A stretch of DNA of 64,000 nt, taken from NCBI GenBank assembly GCA_022266195.1, contig WHVY01000001.1:2294001-2358000 (forward strand). The letters are read 5' to 3'. Positions 1 through 9,511 of the stretch are shown here, one piece after another. The position numbers were made by a program, and so were the translations under genes. This DNA is from Tetranychus cinnabarinus (taxonomy: Eukaryota > Arthropoda > Arachnida > Trombidiformes > Tetranychidae). The notes under the pieces were generated by a model. The model was not told where the DNA came from and did not search any database. It saw only the letters and a list, made by a program, of their open reading frames with translations. Each line of letters starts with the position of its first letter. The stretch's first letter is position 1.

Positions 1-27
1 GGATTAAGATTACTTGTAAGATATTGC

Positions 28-34
28 TATAAAA
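28..34 (+). promoter_or_regulatory. Possible TATA box of the SLC46-like gene
   Basis: A TATAAAA heptamer lies about 140 bp upstream of the first ATG of the transporter. The spacing allows a short 5' UTR. Such heptamers are frequent by chance in DNA this AT-rich, so this is only a candidate. Confidence 0.25.
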
Positions 35-171
35 ACAATTGAGGCCACTATTGGGTCGACCAGAGTCGAATCGTCTACTGTTAAGTGTTCATCGCTAGGA
101 TCAAAATCGATTCAATAGATTTACCAGTTCCATTATTTTTGTAGAAGTTAAACAATCAAAACAAATCTGAA

Positions 172-1834
172 ATGTCAGAAAAAATTAAATTTCTCCTTTT
201 CTATTTAAATTTAATGAAATTTGATTTCTGTGTGGTCATTCTTGCCCTTGCTGGAATGATGCAAGGCATAGCTGTGACACAGTTAATGGAGGATAAAATG
301 TGCCTAAACCATCTTAAACTGGATGAACAATTTTGTTCAAATTTTACATCTTTTCCCGATTCAGATGGAACCCAGGCGATACTGCAAGCCACCAATACAT
401 TTAAAAACTGGCAATTCTTAATTGGCAGTATACCGTCTCTGGTCATGTCAGTTTTTGTTGGCTATTGGCTGGGAAATTATCCAAAATATTTCAAGCCATT
501 CATTATTTTAGCCTTTTGTGGAGCCATTCTTCAAACTTCACTGACGCTGGTCAATCTGTTTGTATTCACTGCTCGTAAGTATCATATAAAGATATGAATT
601 TCATCTCCCTCTGTCAGCATGCATTTGATCAGAGCTTCTTCCGAATCTTTTATCCATCAGCTTGGTGGGCTTTACTTTTTTCTGGTGTACCCTCTTCATT
701 AAGTGGTGGTGTATTTTTGGTATTCAGTGCTGTTTACACTTCCATTTCATGGGGTACTCCACCTCATCTGGTAATCGTACGCTTTTCCGTGATCGAGCTT
801 TTTGTCAAAATTGGTAAGAATTGGATTAACTGTTGATCAATTTTGTTAGTAATTTTTACCATTCCATTTCTTCGTTTACAGCTATGCTTGGCTCTAGTTT
901 TTTGGGTGGTCACATTCTTGCTCAAGACCCATGGATATCTGGTCAGCGTAAAAATTTTGCTGGGGTTTTTATAGTTGGTTTGTCAATGCACTTGTTTGGA
1001 TTGGTTTATACCATTTTGATGAAACCAGCATTTGTTTACGAAAAAAACGTTGAAAAGGAGAAAGCATCTTTCATTCAAGTCATCACCGATGTTTTCCGTA
1101 TCTCTAGAGCTAAAGAGTGTGCTTTATTGTTTTTAAAGAAAAGACCAGATTCGGGTAGATTAAGATTGATTTTGTTGGTGACTTCAGGTGCAATTTGTAA
1201 TGCGGCACTTGGCAGTGAAGACGGTATTGCCTATCAGTTTGCTCAACGTGTTTATGGACTCACAGAAGAAGCATATACGTCAATGTTGACACTTGTTTAT
1301 ATACCACCAACCATTGCAACCGTTATTGGGCCATCAATTTTGAAATTTTTAGGCTTATCTGATTCAAGCATTGCTATATTTGGATGTTTATCATTGGCGG
1401 CTTTTTTTGCCATCAGAGGAATTTTCTTGACCATTCGAGGTTACATTGCTGGATACGTTATTGGTTCATGTGGACGAATCTCCAGTGTAGCTATTCGTAG
1501 TCTCATAGTTTCTACAGTTGATTCAGCTGAATCGGCTCAAATTTTTACTCTATCAACAGCTCTTGAAACCTTCATTGGGTTAGGTGGTACTTTCCTGTAT
1601 ACTTCAATATTTAGCTTGACAATAGCTCATCAACCTGGAGCTGTATTTCTTTTGGTAGCCACAATCATATTATATCCGCTTTTGGTAAGCTGTTGGATAA
1701 GATTTGGACAAAGAAAAGGCGACAAGGAGATAGATGAAAAAGCCAACGTTGAGGTCGCAATGCACAAAGGCGACAAGTTAGATGACAAAGCCAAAGTTGA
1801 GGTTGCAATGCAAAATGAGGAACAAAAATTATAA
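172..1834 (+). CDS. SLC46-family MFS transporter (proton-coupled folate transporter-like)
   Basis: Multi-pass plasma or lysosomal membrane transporter of the major facilitator superfamily. SLC46 members move folates and related solutes with protons; the substrate here is unknown. Exons by phase are 172-574 (or 172-561), 618-813 and 882-1834, giving about 515 residues. Family marks seen are an N-terminal QLMEDKMC segment followed by a Cys/Asn-rich first loop (SNFTS), the segment with PSSLSGG, GSSFLGG at the exon 2/3 junction, and a C-terminal half with RSLIVSTVDSAESAQIF and a late PGAVFLL helix. Exon 2 to 3 is clean (GTAAG at 814, CAG before 882, phases agree). Exon 1 to 2 is not: the good GTAAGT donor at 575 leaves phase 1, while the CAG acceptor before 618 needs phase 0. 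A weak donor at 562 would fix this. The C-terminus carries a duplicated charged segment. Confidence 0.85.
1715..1813 (+). repeat. Two-copy tandem duplication in the C-terminal tail of the SLC46-like protein
   Basis: Two consecutive units of 51 and 48 bp, each starting AAAGGCGACAAG, encode KGDKEIDEKANVEVAMH and then KGDKLDDKAKVEVAMQ. The units differ at a few bases, so this is an old in-frame duplication in the cytosolic tail after the last membrane helix. Confidence 0.8.
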
Positions 1835-1878
1835 TTTGTACAGTCACGTTGTTGAATTAAATTCACAAAAATTTTGTA

Positions 1879-1884
1879 AATAAA
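1879..1884 (+). terminator. Poly(A) signal AATAAA of the SLC46-like gene
   Basis: A canonical AATAAA lies 45 bp after the stop codon at 1834, a usual distance for the 3' end of this gene. Confidence 0.55.
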
Positions 1885-2875
1885 AGTGTTTCAGTTCCAA
1901 TTTTCTTGAATTATTGACCTATTAAAAAATTAATTTTACACATTTGAACACATAAATGTTTAATTAGACTCACAATAATTAATGCTGAAAATGCAAAACT
2001 TAAGAATGATATTAAACAGTTAAGTAACATAAGGTTGTTCAATTAACCGCAAACTTACAGTAAGCTTGTTATCGCTAGATGGCAATGCGAAAAAATGAAT
2101 TCTGGTTTTTACTTGACTTGTATTGAATATTGGAAAGCTTATTTTCAAGTGAAAAATGTCATCTATTATTATCTATCTATTATTAATATAATATTGAATT
2201 CCGTGATTGAATCTTTAAACTTGAAAAATACACATGATGTAGTGCTTCACATTAAAATTGGGGACCGGCTTTGGTACCAAGAGTTAGAGCTGCGCTAGCG
2301 AAAGACCCAGAATCACATCGAGTATCACAAGCTAACAATGCAGCAGCTCGAAACAACTTAAGCAATTGTTACAATGTGCTTAATGTCTGACAATCTTAAA
2401 TCATTTTAAAATTGAAATGACTTTTGAAAATTTAAGATTGAAAAAAGTATATTTTGTCTTATACATATTTTGTATTTGCATTGAAGATTTAAATATGAAA
2501 GCAATTAATTCTATAATATGATCTTTCACATGAAATAATTACTAATTAAAAAAGTGAAAGTTTAAATATCAAAATTTAACAGTTCAACTGTTGAACGGAA
2601 TCAAGCTTTTCTGAATCTAACCTTCAAAATTTAAAATTTAATTTTCTTCTCACTCTGTGGTAACTTGATTGTGATTAAGGGAGAAAAGGCTAAATAAATA
2701 TGACCTGATCAACTAAATTTAGTTTCATTATAATCAAATCTTTTGAATGATATTTTTGTGTGAATTGAATAGTTAGAAAATCAGTTTCTATTGTTGAAAC
2801 CTTTTTGTTTTTGTTTGGCCTTTTCAATTTGTTTTGACTTGGTTTTTCATCTACTAGTATTACTAAAATCTATTG
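1885..2875. other. Intergenic DNA with no supported gene
   Basis: AT-rich spacer between the transporter and the small secreted peptide. The one open frame of 67 codons (2095-2298) has no recognisable domain and no signal peptide. I see no RNA gene or repeat here. Confidence 0.6.
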
Positions 2876-3147
2876 ATGGATCTTCGGGTAAGTCAATTTA
2901 ATAAATCAAATGATTCGTGATTCATAATCGAAGACACAATTTTTATTCTTTTACTTATTATCAGGTTAAATCACTTGTTATCCTAATCGCCATCTTCTTA
3001 CTGGTCATTCCAAAGTCAACCGACGGAATCTTCTATCGCCATTACTATCGGTACCCATATTACAGCTATTATCCATATTATGGTTATTACAATAATCCAA
3101 GACTTTATGGACTCTATCGTTCCCCATATTATGGATATTATGGTTGA
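2876..3147 (+). CDS. Small secreted Tyr/Gly-rich peptide
   Basis: Two exons, 2876-2887 and 2965-3147, give a 64-residue protein. Exon 1 encodes only MDLR and ends at a GTAAGT donor. Exon 2 follows TTATCAG and continues in phase 0 with VKSLVILIAIFLLVIPKSTDG, a clear signal peptide with predicted cleavage near STDG. The mature part of about 40 residues is built of YY, YG and RYP units (for example YYGYY and SPYYGYYG) with no cysteine. This composition resembles cuticle or silk-associated peptides and YG-rich antimicrobial or neuropeptide-like precursors, but it shows no dibasic processing sites, so the role is open. Ignoring the intron, an ATG at 2917 would also open the frame, but only the spliced form places a signal peptide at the N-terminus. 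Confidence 0.75.
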
Positions 3148-3304
3148 GAAAGATCAAGTGACCCTCATTTCGTGAAATCATCTATAAATCTTCTTTTAAC
3201 CTAATTGCACATCAATTGATCGCCATTTTTTAGTAACTGATTCAAACGTCTCATAAAATCACGGATAGCGCAAAAGAAGTTTTTTTGCATCTTTTTATAT
3301 TTTT

Positions 3305-3310
3305 AATAAA
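3305..3310 (+). terminator. Poly(A) signal AATAAA of the Tyr/Gly-rich peptide gene
   Basis: AATAAA lies 158 bp after the stop at 3147. A second AATAAA-like run follows about 30 bp further on. Confidence 0.45.
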
Positions 3311-3665
3311 ACTGAAACTGTAAGTTATTATTCATTCAATAAAACAAACTTAAAATATAAAAATTATGACTTTTGTCAATCGTTTTCAAAGTTTTATAAT
3401 CTATGCTAAAAATTTTTTAGCTAGAGTTAAATTGTTTTCGGTGATTAACTTGATAGAGTTAGATTGCTAAATGGTATAACCTGAAACTGTTGATTCAACT
3501 GCTTTATGATTTTTTTTCAACTAAAGTTCTGTGAAAATAGTCGTCAGCTGTTAAATTCAAGGCATAAACTGTACAAATAGATTTTGTTTTCAATGTAATC
3601 TTGAAATGTTTTTCTTGTATTTAATTTATTAATTAGATTTTTCAATAGCTTGTTTAATTGTTAGG
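3311..3665. other. Intergenic DNA upstream of the PDHX-like gene
   Basis: I examined this stretch specifically for a lipoyl-domain exon that might belong to the next gene and found none: no open frame carries a DKA-type lipoylation motif. The stretch ends in TTGTTAG directly before the GATGAAT start, so a spliced 5' leader is possible. Confidence 0.5.
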
Positions 3666-4622
3666 ATGAATTTTTTTCTACCTTTTCGTTCATTATCGTC
3701 TGCAGTCTCTTCCAATTTAAAGGCAGGTCCAAGTGTTCGAAATCTTTTAGCATTATATGGTTTGGATGGTTCAATTATTAGTGCATCGGGGCCAAGGAAT
3801 GTCCTTCTTAAATCAGATGTGCTTACATATATCAATCAAAAACAACTGAAACCTCGAAAATTAGACGATTTATTGAGTGGAATCAGCAGTGGCGATGGAA
3901 CCAGTACTCCTACTAAAGTATACAAAAGTTTCCCTCGACCTAGTGCGGCTAAATGGCAAGACATTGAAACCTCTGGGATGAGACGAACAATCGCAAAACG
4001 CTTAACATTATCTAAATCAAGTATACCTCATGGTTATATGACTAGTCAATGCTGTGTCGATAAATTAGCCCAGTTAAGGGTGTCTATGAAAAAGGAGGGA
4101 CATGCAGTATCATTGAATGATATGATCATTAAAACATCAGCATTATCTTTAAAAAAAGTACCCCAAGTGAATGCAAGCTGGGACGAGTCTAATGGAGCTG
4201 TTAAATTGTTACCTACTGTTGATATTTCTATAGCTGTGGCCACTCCAACCGGATTGATTACTCCGATCATCAAAAATGCAGATAACCTTTCAGTTCAACA
4301 AATCAGTGAAAATGTAAAAGACTTAGCTGAAAGAGCTCGAGCTAGTAAATTAAAACCAGAAGAGTACCAAGGAGGAAGTTTTAGCATATCTAATTTAGGG
4401 ATGTTTGGCATTACTCAATTCGTTGCTGTCATTAATCCCCCGCAATCGGCTATATTAGCTGTTGGAGCAATTAAACCTGGAGTTACTGAAGATGAAAGGG
4501 TTGTAAAAATGATGCATTTTACTCTTTCATTTGACGCCCGAGTTATTGACGAAGAGATAGCAGCTCGATTTTTAGCAAACCTGAAAGAAGTCATTGAAGA
4601 ACCAACAATGGGCTTAATTTAA
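3666..4622 (+). CDS. PDHX: PDHX-like E3-binding protein of the pyruvate dehydrogenase complex, lipoyl domain absent
   Basis: Mitochondrial matrix protein of 318 residues in one exon. In PDHX the peripheral subunit-binding domain holds dihydrolipoamide dehydrogenase (E3) on the E2 core. Residues 1-18 (MNFFLPFRSLSSAVSSNL) look like a presequence. Residues about 20-60 form the E3-binding domain (PSVRNLLALYGLD, then SGPRNVLLKSDVLTYI). Residues about 95-318 form the 2-oxoacid dehydrogenase acyltransferase core (SGMRRTIAKRL, SISNLGMFGI, INPPQSAILAVGA). The E2 active-site motif HxxxDG is replaced by DARVIDEE near residue 289, as in PDHX (DSRVVDDE in human), so no acetyltransferase activity is expected. 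The N-terminal lipoyl domain of normal PDHX (about 500 residues in human) is missing, and nothing upstream encodes it. The protein would act as a purely structural E3 anchor. Confidence 0.85.
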   Translation: MNFFLPFRSLSSAVSSNLKAGPSVRNLLALYGLDGSIISASGPRNVLLKSDVLTYINQKQLKPRKLDDLLSGISSGDGTSTPTKVYKSFPRPSAAKWQDIETSGMRRTIAKRLTLSKSSIPHGYMTSQCCVDKLAQLRVSMKKEGHAVSLNDMIIKTSALSLKKVPQVNASWDESNGAVKLLPTVDISIAVATPTGLITPIIKNADNLSVQQISENVKDLAERARASKLKPEEYQGGSFSISNLGMFGITQFVAVINPPQSAILAVGAIKPGVTEDERVVKMMHFTLSFDARVIDEEIAARFLANLKEVIEEPTMGLI

Positions 4623-4815
4623 ATACCGAGAAGAGGCATAGAAGAATGTTTTAATATTAATTTCTGTAATATATTAGCGAATATCTTTTCTCTTAATCCT
4701 GTTTATGATCTTTTCGTTGTTTTCTTTCTATTTTCCCCTTCTATTCAATATCATGTTAATTGAAAGCTCTCTTCTGTATTGGCGAGAGATTTAAACATTA
4801 GTTGTTTGATTTAGA

Positions 4816-4821
4816 TTTATT
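4816..4821 (-). terminator. Possible poly(A) signal of the clip-domain protease gene
   Basis: TTTATT on the plus strand (AATAAA on the minus strand) lies 92 bp past the stop codon of the protease. The PDHX-like gene converges from the other side, so the two 3' UTRs probably meet or overlap in 4623-4912. Confidence 0.4.
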
Positions 4822-4912
4822 AAATTGTTGTCTTTTATAAAGAATTGATAAATGAAACCGAAAAAAATCAAAATTGTTTCTCATTTAAATACCATTTACA
4901 AAAATTTCAGTT

Positions 4913-6144
4913 TCATCCAAAGTTAACTCTTCCAGTTCGTTGGTTCAATTGTGTCTCAATCCAAGGAACGTAATCGCTTACTTTAGTATAAATACCAGGA
5001 AAATCCTTAACTGCACACCTTCGACCGAATGAAATTATGCCTATTTGATAATGAACATCAACACCAATTTCCTCATTTGCTTTAAAAGTTAATGGACCAC
5101 CCGAATCACCTTGGCAAGAATCCTTTTCCGCATTAGTGGTCCCAGCACAGAGTTGATCAGTTTTGATTCCTTGTGGAATGGATGGCGTGTTTAAACTGGA
5201 ATAAGATTGATTACATTTTTGATGAGACAATATTTCTAATCGAGCTGATCTTAATTTACTGACAGCTCGTCCACCATAAGCTTGTCGTCCCCAACCAGCT
5301 ACTTCAACTAATGTGAGGTTTGAATCATCTTGCGTTGAATCCTCCGTAAAACTGCTTACCTTAGGCCCAGGTAAACAAATTGGGATGATTGAATCTGTGA
5401 AATTAATTTTGGTAGATGTCATCAACAACGCAATATCGAAATAACTTTTAGAATCTCTGTAGTTTGGATGAACAACGACTCTTCGTATCGGAATTTTTGT
5501 CGTTTTATCCAATTCATTCGACCCCACTCCAACGTAGAGTTTATTAACTTGATTTAAAAGATGATTGACACAATGAGCAGCAGTTAAAATACATGAATCC
5601 GAAATAATGGTCCCACCACAGAAATGATCATATTGGTTATTCTGTTTGGTAAATAAAGCTGCCATCCAGGGCCAATCGGTAGATGATTTGACTTCATCTC
5701 CACCAACTACATAAATGTGAACTTGAAATTTTTTCGGAGGTTTAATACCACATTTGGCCTTTTCCTTCAATTGATTATTCAATGGTTTTGATGTAGTTAA
5801 CTCAGTAGATTCTCTATCACCTCTGGATGAGACTAATGGACAGCAAATGATTGGAAAAAGACGATCCCATGAACAAATGGTCGGATGGTTTCGTCGTAGG
5901 TGAAGGGAAATCCGCAATGTTGGACACGATGTAATGAGAGTACATTTCCCTTGGACTCCATTGCGAGTTATACAAAAATCATTTTCATTTCTTTCAATTG
6001 CAGGAAAAATTGCTTTAGAAAAAATAGAAAATTAAAATAACAATTTAACACTTTTTCAATAACAAATAGAAAACAATTCGACTACTTACTTCGACAAGAA
6101 ATCAAAACTAGTTGGACCAAAAAATAAGACAAAAATTTTAACAT
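4913..6144 (-). CDS. Clip-domain trypsin-like serine protease
   Basis: Secreted arthropod zymogen of 384 residues, of the type that works in haemolymph cascades for clotting, melanisation or Toll activation. Exon 1 is 6144-6090: ATG and signal peptide MLKFLSYFLVQLVLISCR, donor GTAAG. Exon 2 is 6012-4913; phases agree. The clip domain near residues 30-75 has all six cysteines in order (FC, GKC, TSC, TIC, CC). A linker with a single Cys (AKCGI) leads to the catalytic domain starting VVGG near residue 120. The triad is His165 (TAAHC), Asp211 (DIALL) and Ser322 (GDSGG), and Asp316 six residues before the serine predicts trypsin-like cleavage after Arg/Lys. The residue before VVGG is Tyr, not the usual Arg or Lys, so activation needs another protease type or an alternative site. 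Confidence 0.9.
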
Positions 6145-6350
6145 GGTAACACGAAGGCAATAAATAGAAATATTGATAAAAATAAAATGTTTCCTCTTAT
6201 TACGAAACAAGATGTTCTTGAAATATTGAGATAAACAGAAACAAGATTTTAGTTTTTTTGAATTTCTGCTTTAGTACGTCACATAATTGATTTTTGGAAA
6301 ATATAAATATTTTGTTTTTCTTTTGATTTCTTTTCATGTATAAGTTTTAC

Positions 6351-7448
6351 TCAGACAACGAAATTTTTAGTTAAATGATACATTAGAAGAGGTTGAACAA
6401 GACAAAAGAATATAACTTTTATGGTGCTTTGACGACCACCTCCTTGGGTTGCTGGTGAGGTTTCAATGGCCATATGGATATTGCGAATAAGAAAATAACA
6501 AAGCGCTAAGCTACCATAAGCAAGTGAAATGTAATAACCCATAGAAGAAAAAGGTAAAGCAATGAGTAAGGCAGCTATCATAGGGACAAATTTGTAACCA
6601 CTAAGTGATAATACGTGGAAAAATCCGAAAGCAGACATGAGATTGAAAGAATATAAGATTATCATAGTAGCAAGAACTTCAAAAATTAACCAGGCCAAGG
6701 CTGAGCTAGCTTGAATTCCAAGTTGCTCGGGGGAGAAGCGATCATTAACACCGAGCAAATAACCAGCAACCAAAATGTATGTAACAAACGCCATCCAAGG
6801 AATGTATAAATCAGGCGCATTTAGATCATCTCTTGGAGCAATTTGCTCGTCGTTACGATATTTAAGTGACCAATCCTGAACAAAAAGAAGGAAATGTTTG
6901 AAAAAATATAGACAACATTGAAAATTGATCATGAAATGCAGAACGAATGAGTAATCTAGTCTGTCAATAAGAGCCGGTAATAACAAATTAAATAACTTTA
7001 CCTTATGTGTGAAAGGGAAAAATATTAAAAGTATCTTCTTTAAAACATATCCAGTATCAACAGCAAAATAGTATTTTAGCTAGTGGGCAGAAAAAATTAA
7101 AATTTTGTGGTCAATTTCAAGAAAAATAGGTGAAAATTAAAATTGACAACGTCAAGAAAGAAAAACAAATAATGAAAAGAAATGTCATCACAGTTTTGTG
7201 AACACATAAAACAGAGAGGTTAAACTTACATTATTACCGACCCAGGTTTTACTTTTAGATACAAGATTGTCCGAATATTGGGAAACTTGATCTTGAAATA
7301 TTTGAGCCATATGATTACCTAATTGTTGATTTAAGAAAGATTGATCTCCAGGGAAGCCATAGTTCATTGGGAAACCCATCTGAGATGGATAATTTGGATT
7401 AGGTCCCATTGGCATGGGGCCGGGCATATAATTAGGATCACGATTCAT
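6351..7448 (-). CDS. YIF1: YIF1 (Yip1-interacting factor homologue)
   Basis: Golgi/ERGIC multi-pass membrane protein that partners YIPF/Yip1 proteins in ER-Golgi vesicle traffic. Exons are 7448-7230, 7079-7002 and 6875-6351, all joined in phase 0, giving 273 residues (human YIF1A and YIF1B are about 290-315). Exon 1 encodes a Pro/Met/Asn-rich cytosolic tail (PGPMPMGPNPNYPSQMGFP) and ends SKTWVGNN. Exon 2 encodes the conserved LKYYFAVDTGYVLKKILL and FFPFTHK. Exon 3 starts DWSLKYRND and continues with the family signature APDLYIPWMAFVTYILVAGY, then RFSPEQLGIQASSALAW and four more hydrophobic segments. A reading frame running on past 6875 into the second intron (to 6986) is only intron read-through. 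Confidence 0.93.
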
Positions 7449-9511
7449 AATTTAAGCAACTTTAAGGGTTTAATTATAAGAAAAGAAAATTGAAAAACAT
7501 AAATAGTAATAACAAAAATTATAATAAAACGATAAAAACTAGAGAGAAAATTAAATAAATTGAAAATGAATTGTGTGAGTTTTGATGACAATACATGAGT
7601 CTGCCAACAACAGTAACCAATAACAAACAGCTTATCAGTGGCGCGCCAATTTGAATTAAAATTTCAATTTTTTTATCAAAATCAGAGATTAATTGGAAAT
7701 TTGCAATCAAATCAATATTATCGATTAACAACCAATTCGGAATATGATAATCATATACTAGTCATGGAAAAGATTGATAGCGTCATACTTTAGGCATTGA
7801 AATATAGATTTTTGCATATTTTCTGTCGCTTAAACAAAATCTCAATTAAACTAGTTGGCCTTCAAAACATGATCAGTTCAATTCATTTGTATATTACTGA
7901 TACATTCAAGATATAGAAAGACTATTCGTAATCAACAAATTGATTACAGGCAATGAAAAAATCAACACGACCGCAAAAAAAGATGTTGGAGGATAAAAAA
8001 GATTGTAACCTGAAAATTGATGGTAAAAACGATAAATCGATAGAGAAATGAAATTTTGAGACAAAAATGATTGAATAAACAAAAATTGAATTGTATTACA
8101 ATTATATTTGTTTTGATGAAACTTTGATAAACAGTGAGAAAAGGCTGATTAATAATGACAGCATAATCAAGTCAAACCAACTAGTCAAATAGTCTTTTCT
8201 TGCTCTCTTTTATTTCATGTTCACAATCATTTTTTGTTCAAGTAATAGATACATGATGATGGTGGTGTAATTGGTGTCGGTGGTGATGATGACGATCAAA
8301 TTTGACGATTTATCGTCCTGTTTATAAATTAATGTCTGATTAACGCCTATTTTACCATCTTTTTCCTCTCCCTTCATCATCCTTTATCATCATACCAGTC
8401 ATTTTTCCCTCTCTTTCACCCAACCAATTTGTATCTTTTTCCTTTCACCTTATACTGTATTTACCTCTTTTTCAACCATCATGTTTATTTTGTTTTAGCC
8501 AGTTTTTAACCAGAAAAATATGGCTCTTCTTTACCATTGTTTCATTTATTGTAAACTTATACCTATCACCATCTAAATTATCAGTGTATTGTTAATTGTG
8601 TCCCCTTTTATCATGATCAAAGGTAAGATAATGTTGCTGTAAATGAACAGAATATTGTGGTCGAAATGAACCAAATTTAGGGAATGTTATCTAATTACAT
8701 TTCAGTTAATCCTTTCAATATTTATTCAACTCACTACCTGTTGTCAAATTATTGGTAAATTAGCGTAAAATGACATGTGAATAACACCAATATAACCATA
8801 TGATTCCATGAGACTTCCATTACCCGGTAAATGATATTTTGTGTTAAGAAAATTTGTATTTTGTACTGAGCTCAAAATTACAACCTCAGCAAGTTTAATC
8901 TGAAATGTTGATGCCTATGAATTGAACGAGACTATTCACCTATCATTAATCTTGTTTAATCTGAAAATCAAAAATTGAAGGAAATATCAGATTCACAACA
9001 AACGCTAATTAATAAGTGTGAAAGAAGCTCTTTCCAAGAATACAAATCTTCTGCCATCAAGTACCATCCACACCATCTATAGTAAATTAAGTGTCTATTA
9101 TGGTTTTTATGTGTTTTCTTGGCCAGTGTTCATTTTTAAGTTCAGCTTAATGAATTGTCTTCATTTTACCTTCGTAAGTAATTAAGACTTAGATTTTACC
9201 TTTTGTTTAGAAATTATGGAACATCCCCTGAATTTGTCTCAAACAACTGTGAGTTGCATTACCAACTCGTTTTCACTTTTGAATCTATTTACTGCAATAC
9301 ACACTGTATTGTTTTCATGTCTTTTTTTCATCTTTTTGATCATTTTCTTTTTTAGATTAATGGATTGCTTAATTAACATCATAATTGTGTCATTATTTCC
9401 CCCACCATCATCTTTATCCCTTTCACCGTATTTATCGCTTGGCGAAGAGTGTTGATCTCGTGTTTATTTATTTTGCTACTATCAACCATAGCGGTCGGTT
9501 GACACAAACAA
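7449..9511. other. Divergent intergenic region between YIF1 and TRAPPC10
   Basis: About 2 kb of AT-rich DNA holding the two divergent promoters. It contains short open frames on both strands (7519-7731 minus, 9216-9455 plus) that are mostly Leu/Ile/Phe/Ser runs from AT-rich sequence and show no family match. A GAT/GGT-type simple repeat occurs at 8254-8297. No RNA gene was seen. Confidence 0.5.
8254..8297. repeat. Imperfect GAT/GGT simple repeat
   Basis: Runs of GATGAT, GGTGGTG and GATGATGACGATC form an imperfect trinucleotide tract in the TRAPPC10 upstream region. Confidence 0.6.

Noticed and set aside
2095..2298. 67-codon plus-strand open frame
   Set aside because: No domain, no signal peptide, no splice context; typical of AT-rich noise.
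7519..7731. 70-codon minus-strand open frame upstream of YIF1 with hydrophobic stretches
   Set aside because: Composition follows the AT-rich background. It more likely belongs to the YIF1 5' region.
9216..9455. 79-codon plus-strand open frame upstream of TRAPPC10
   Set aside because: Phe/Leu/Ser runs from T/C-rich sequence; no family match.
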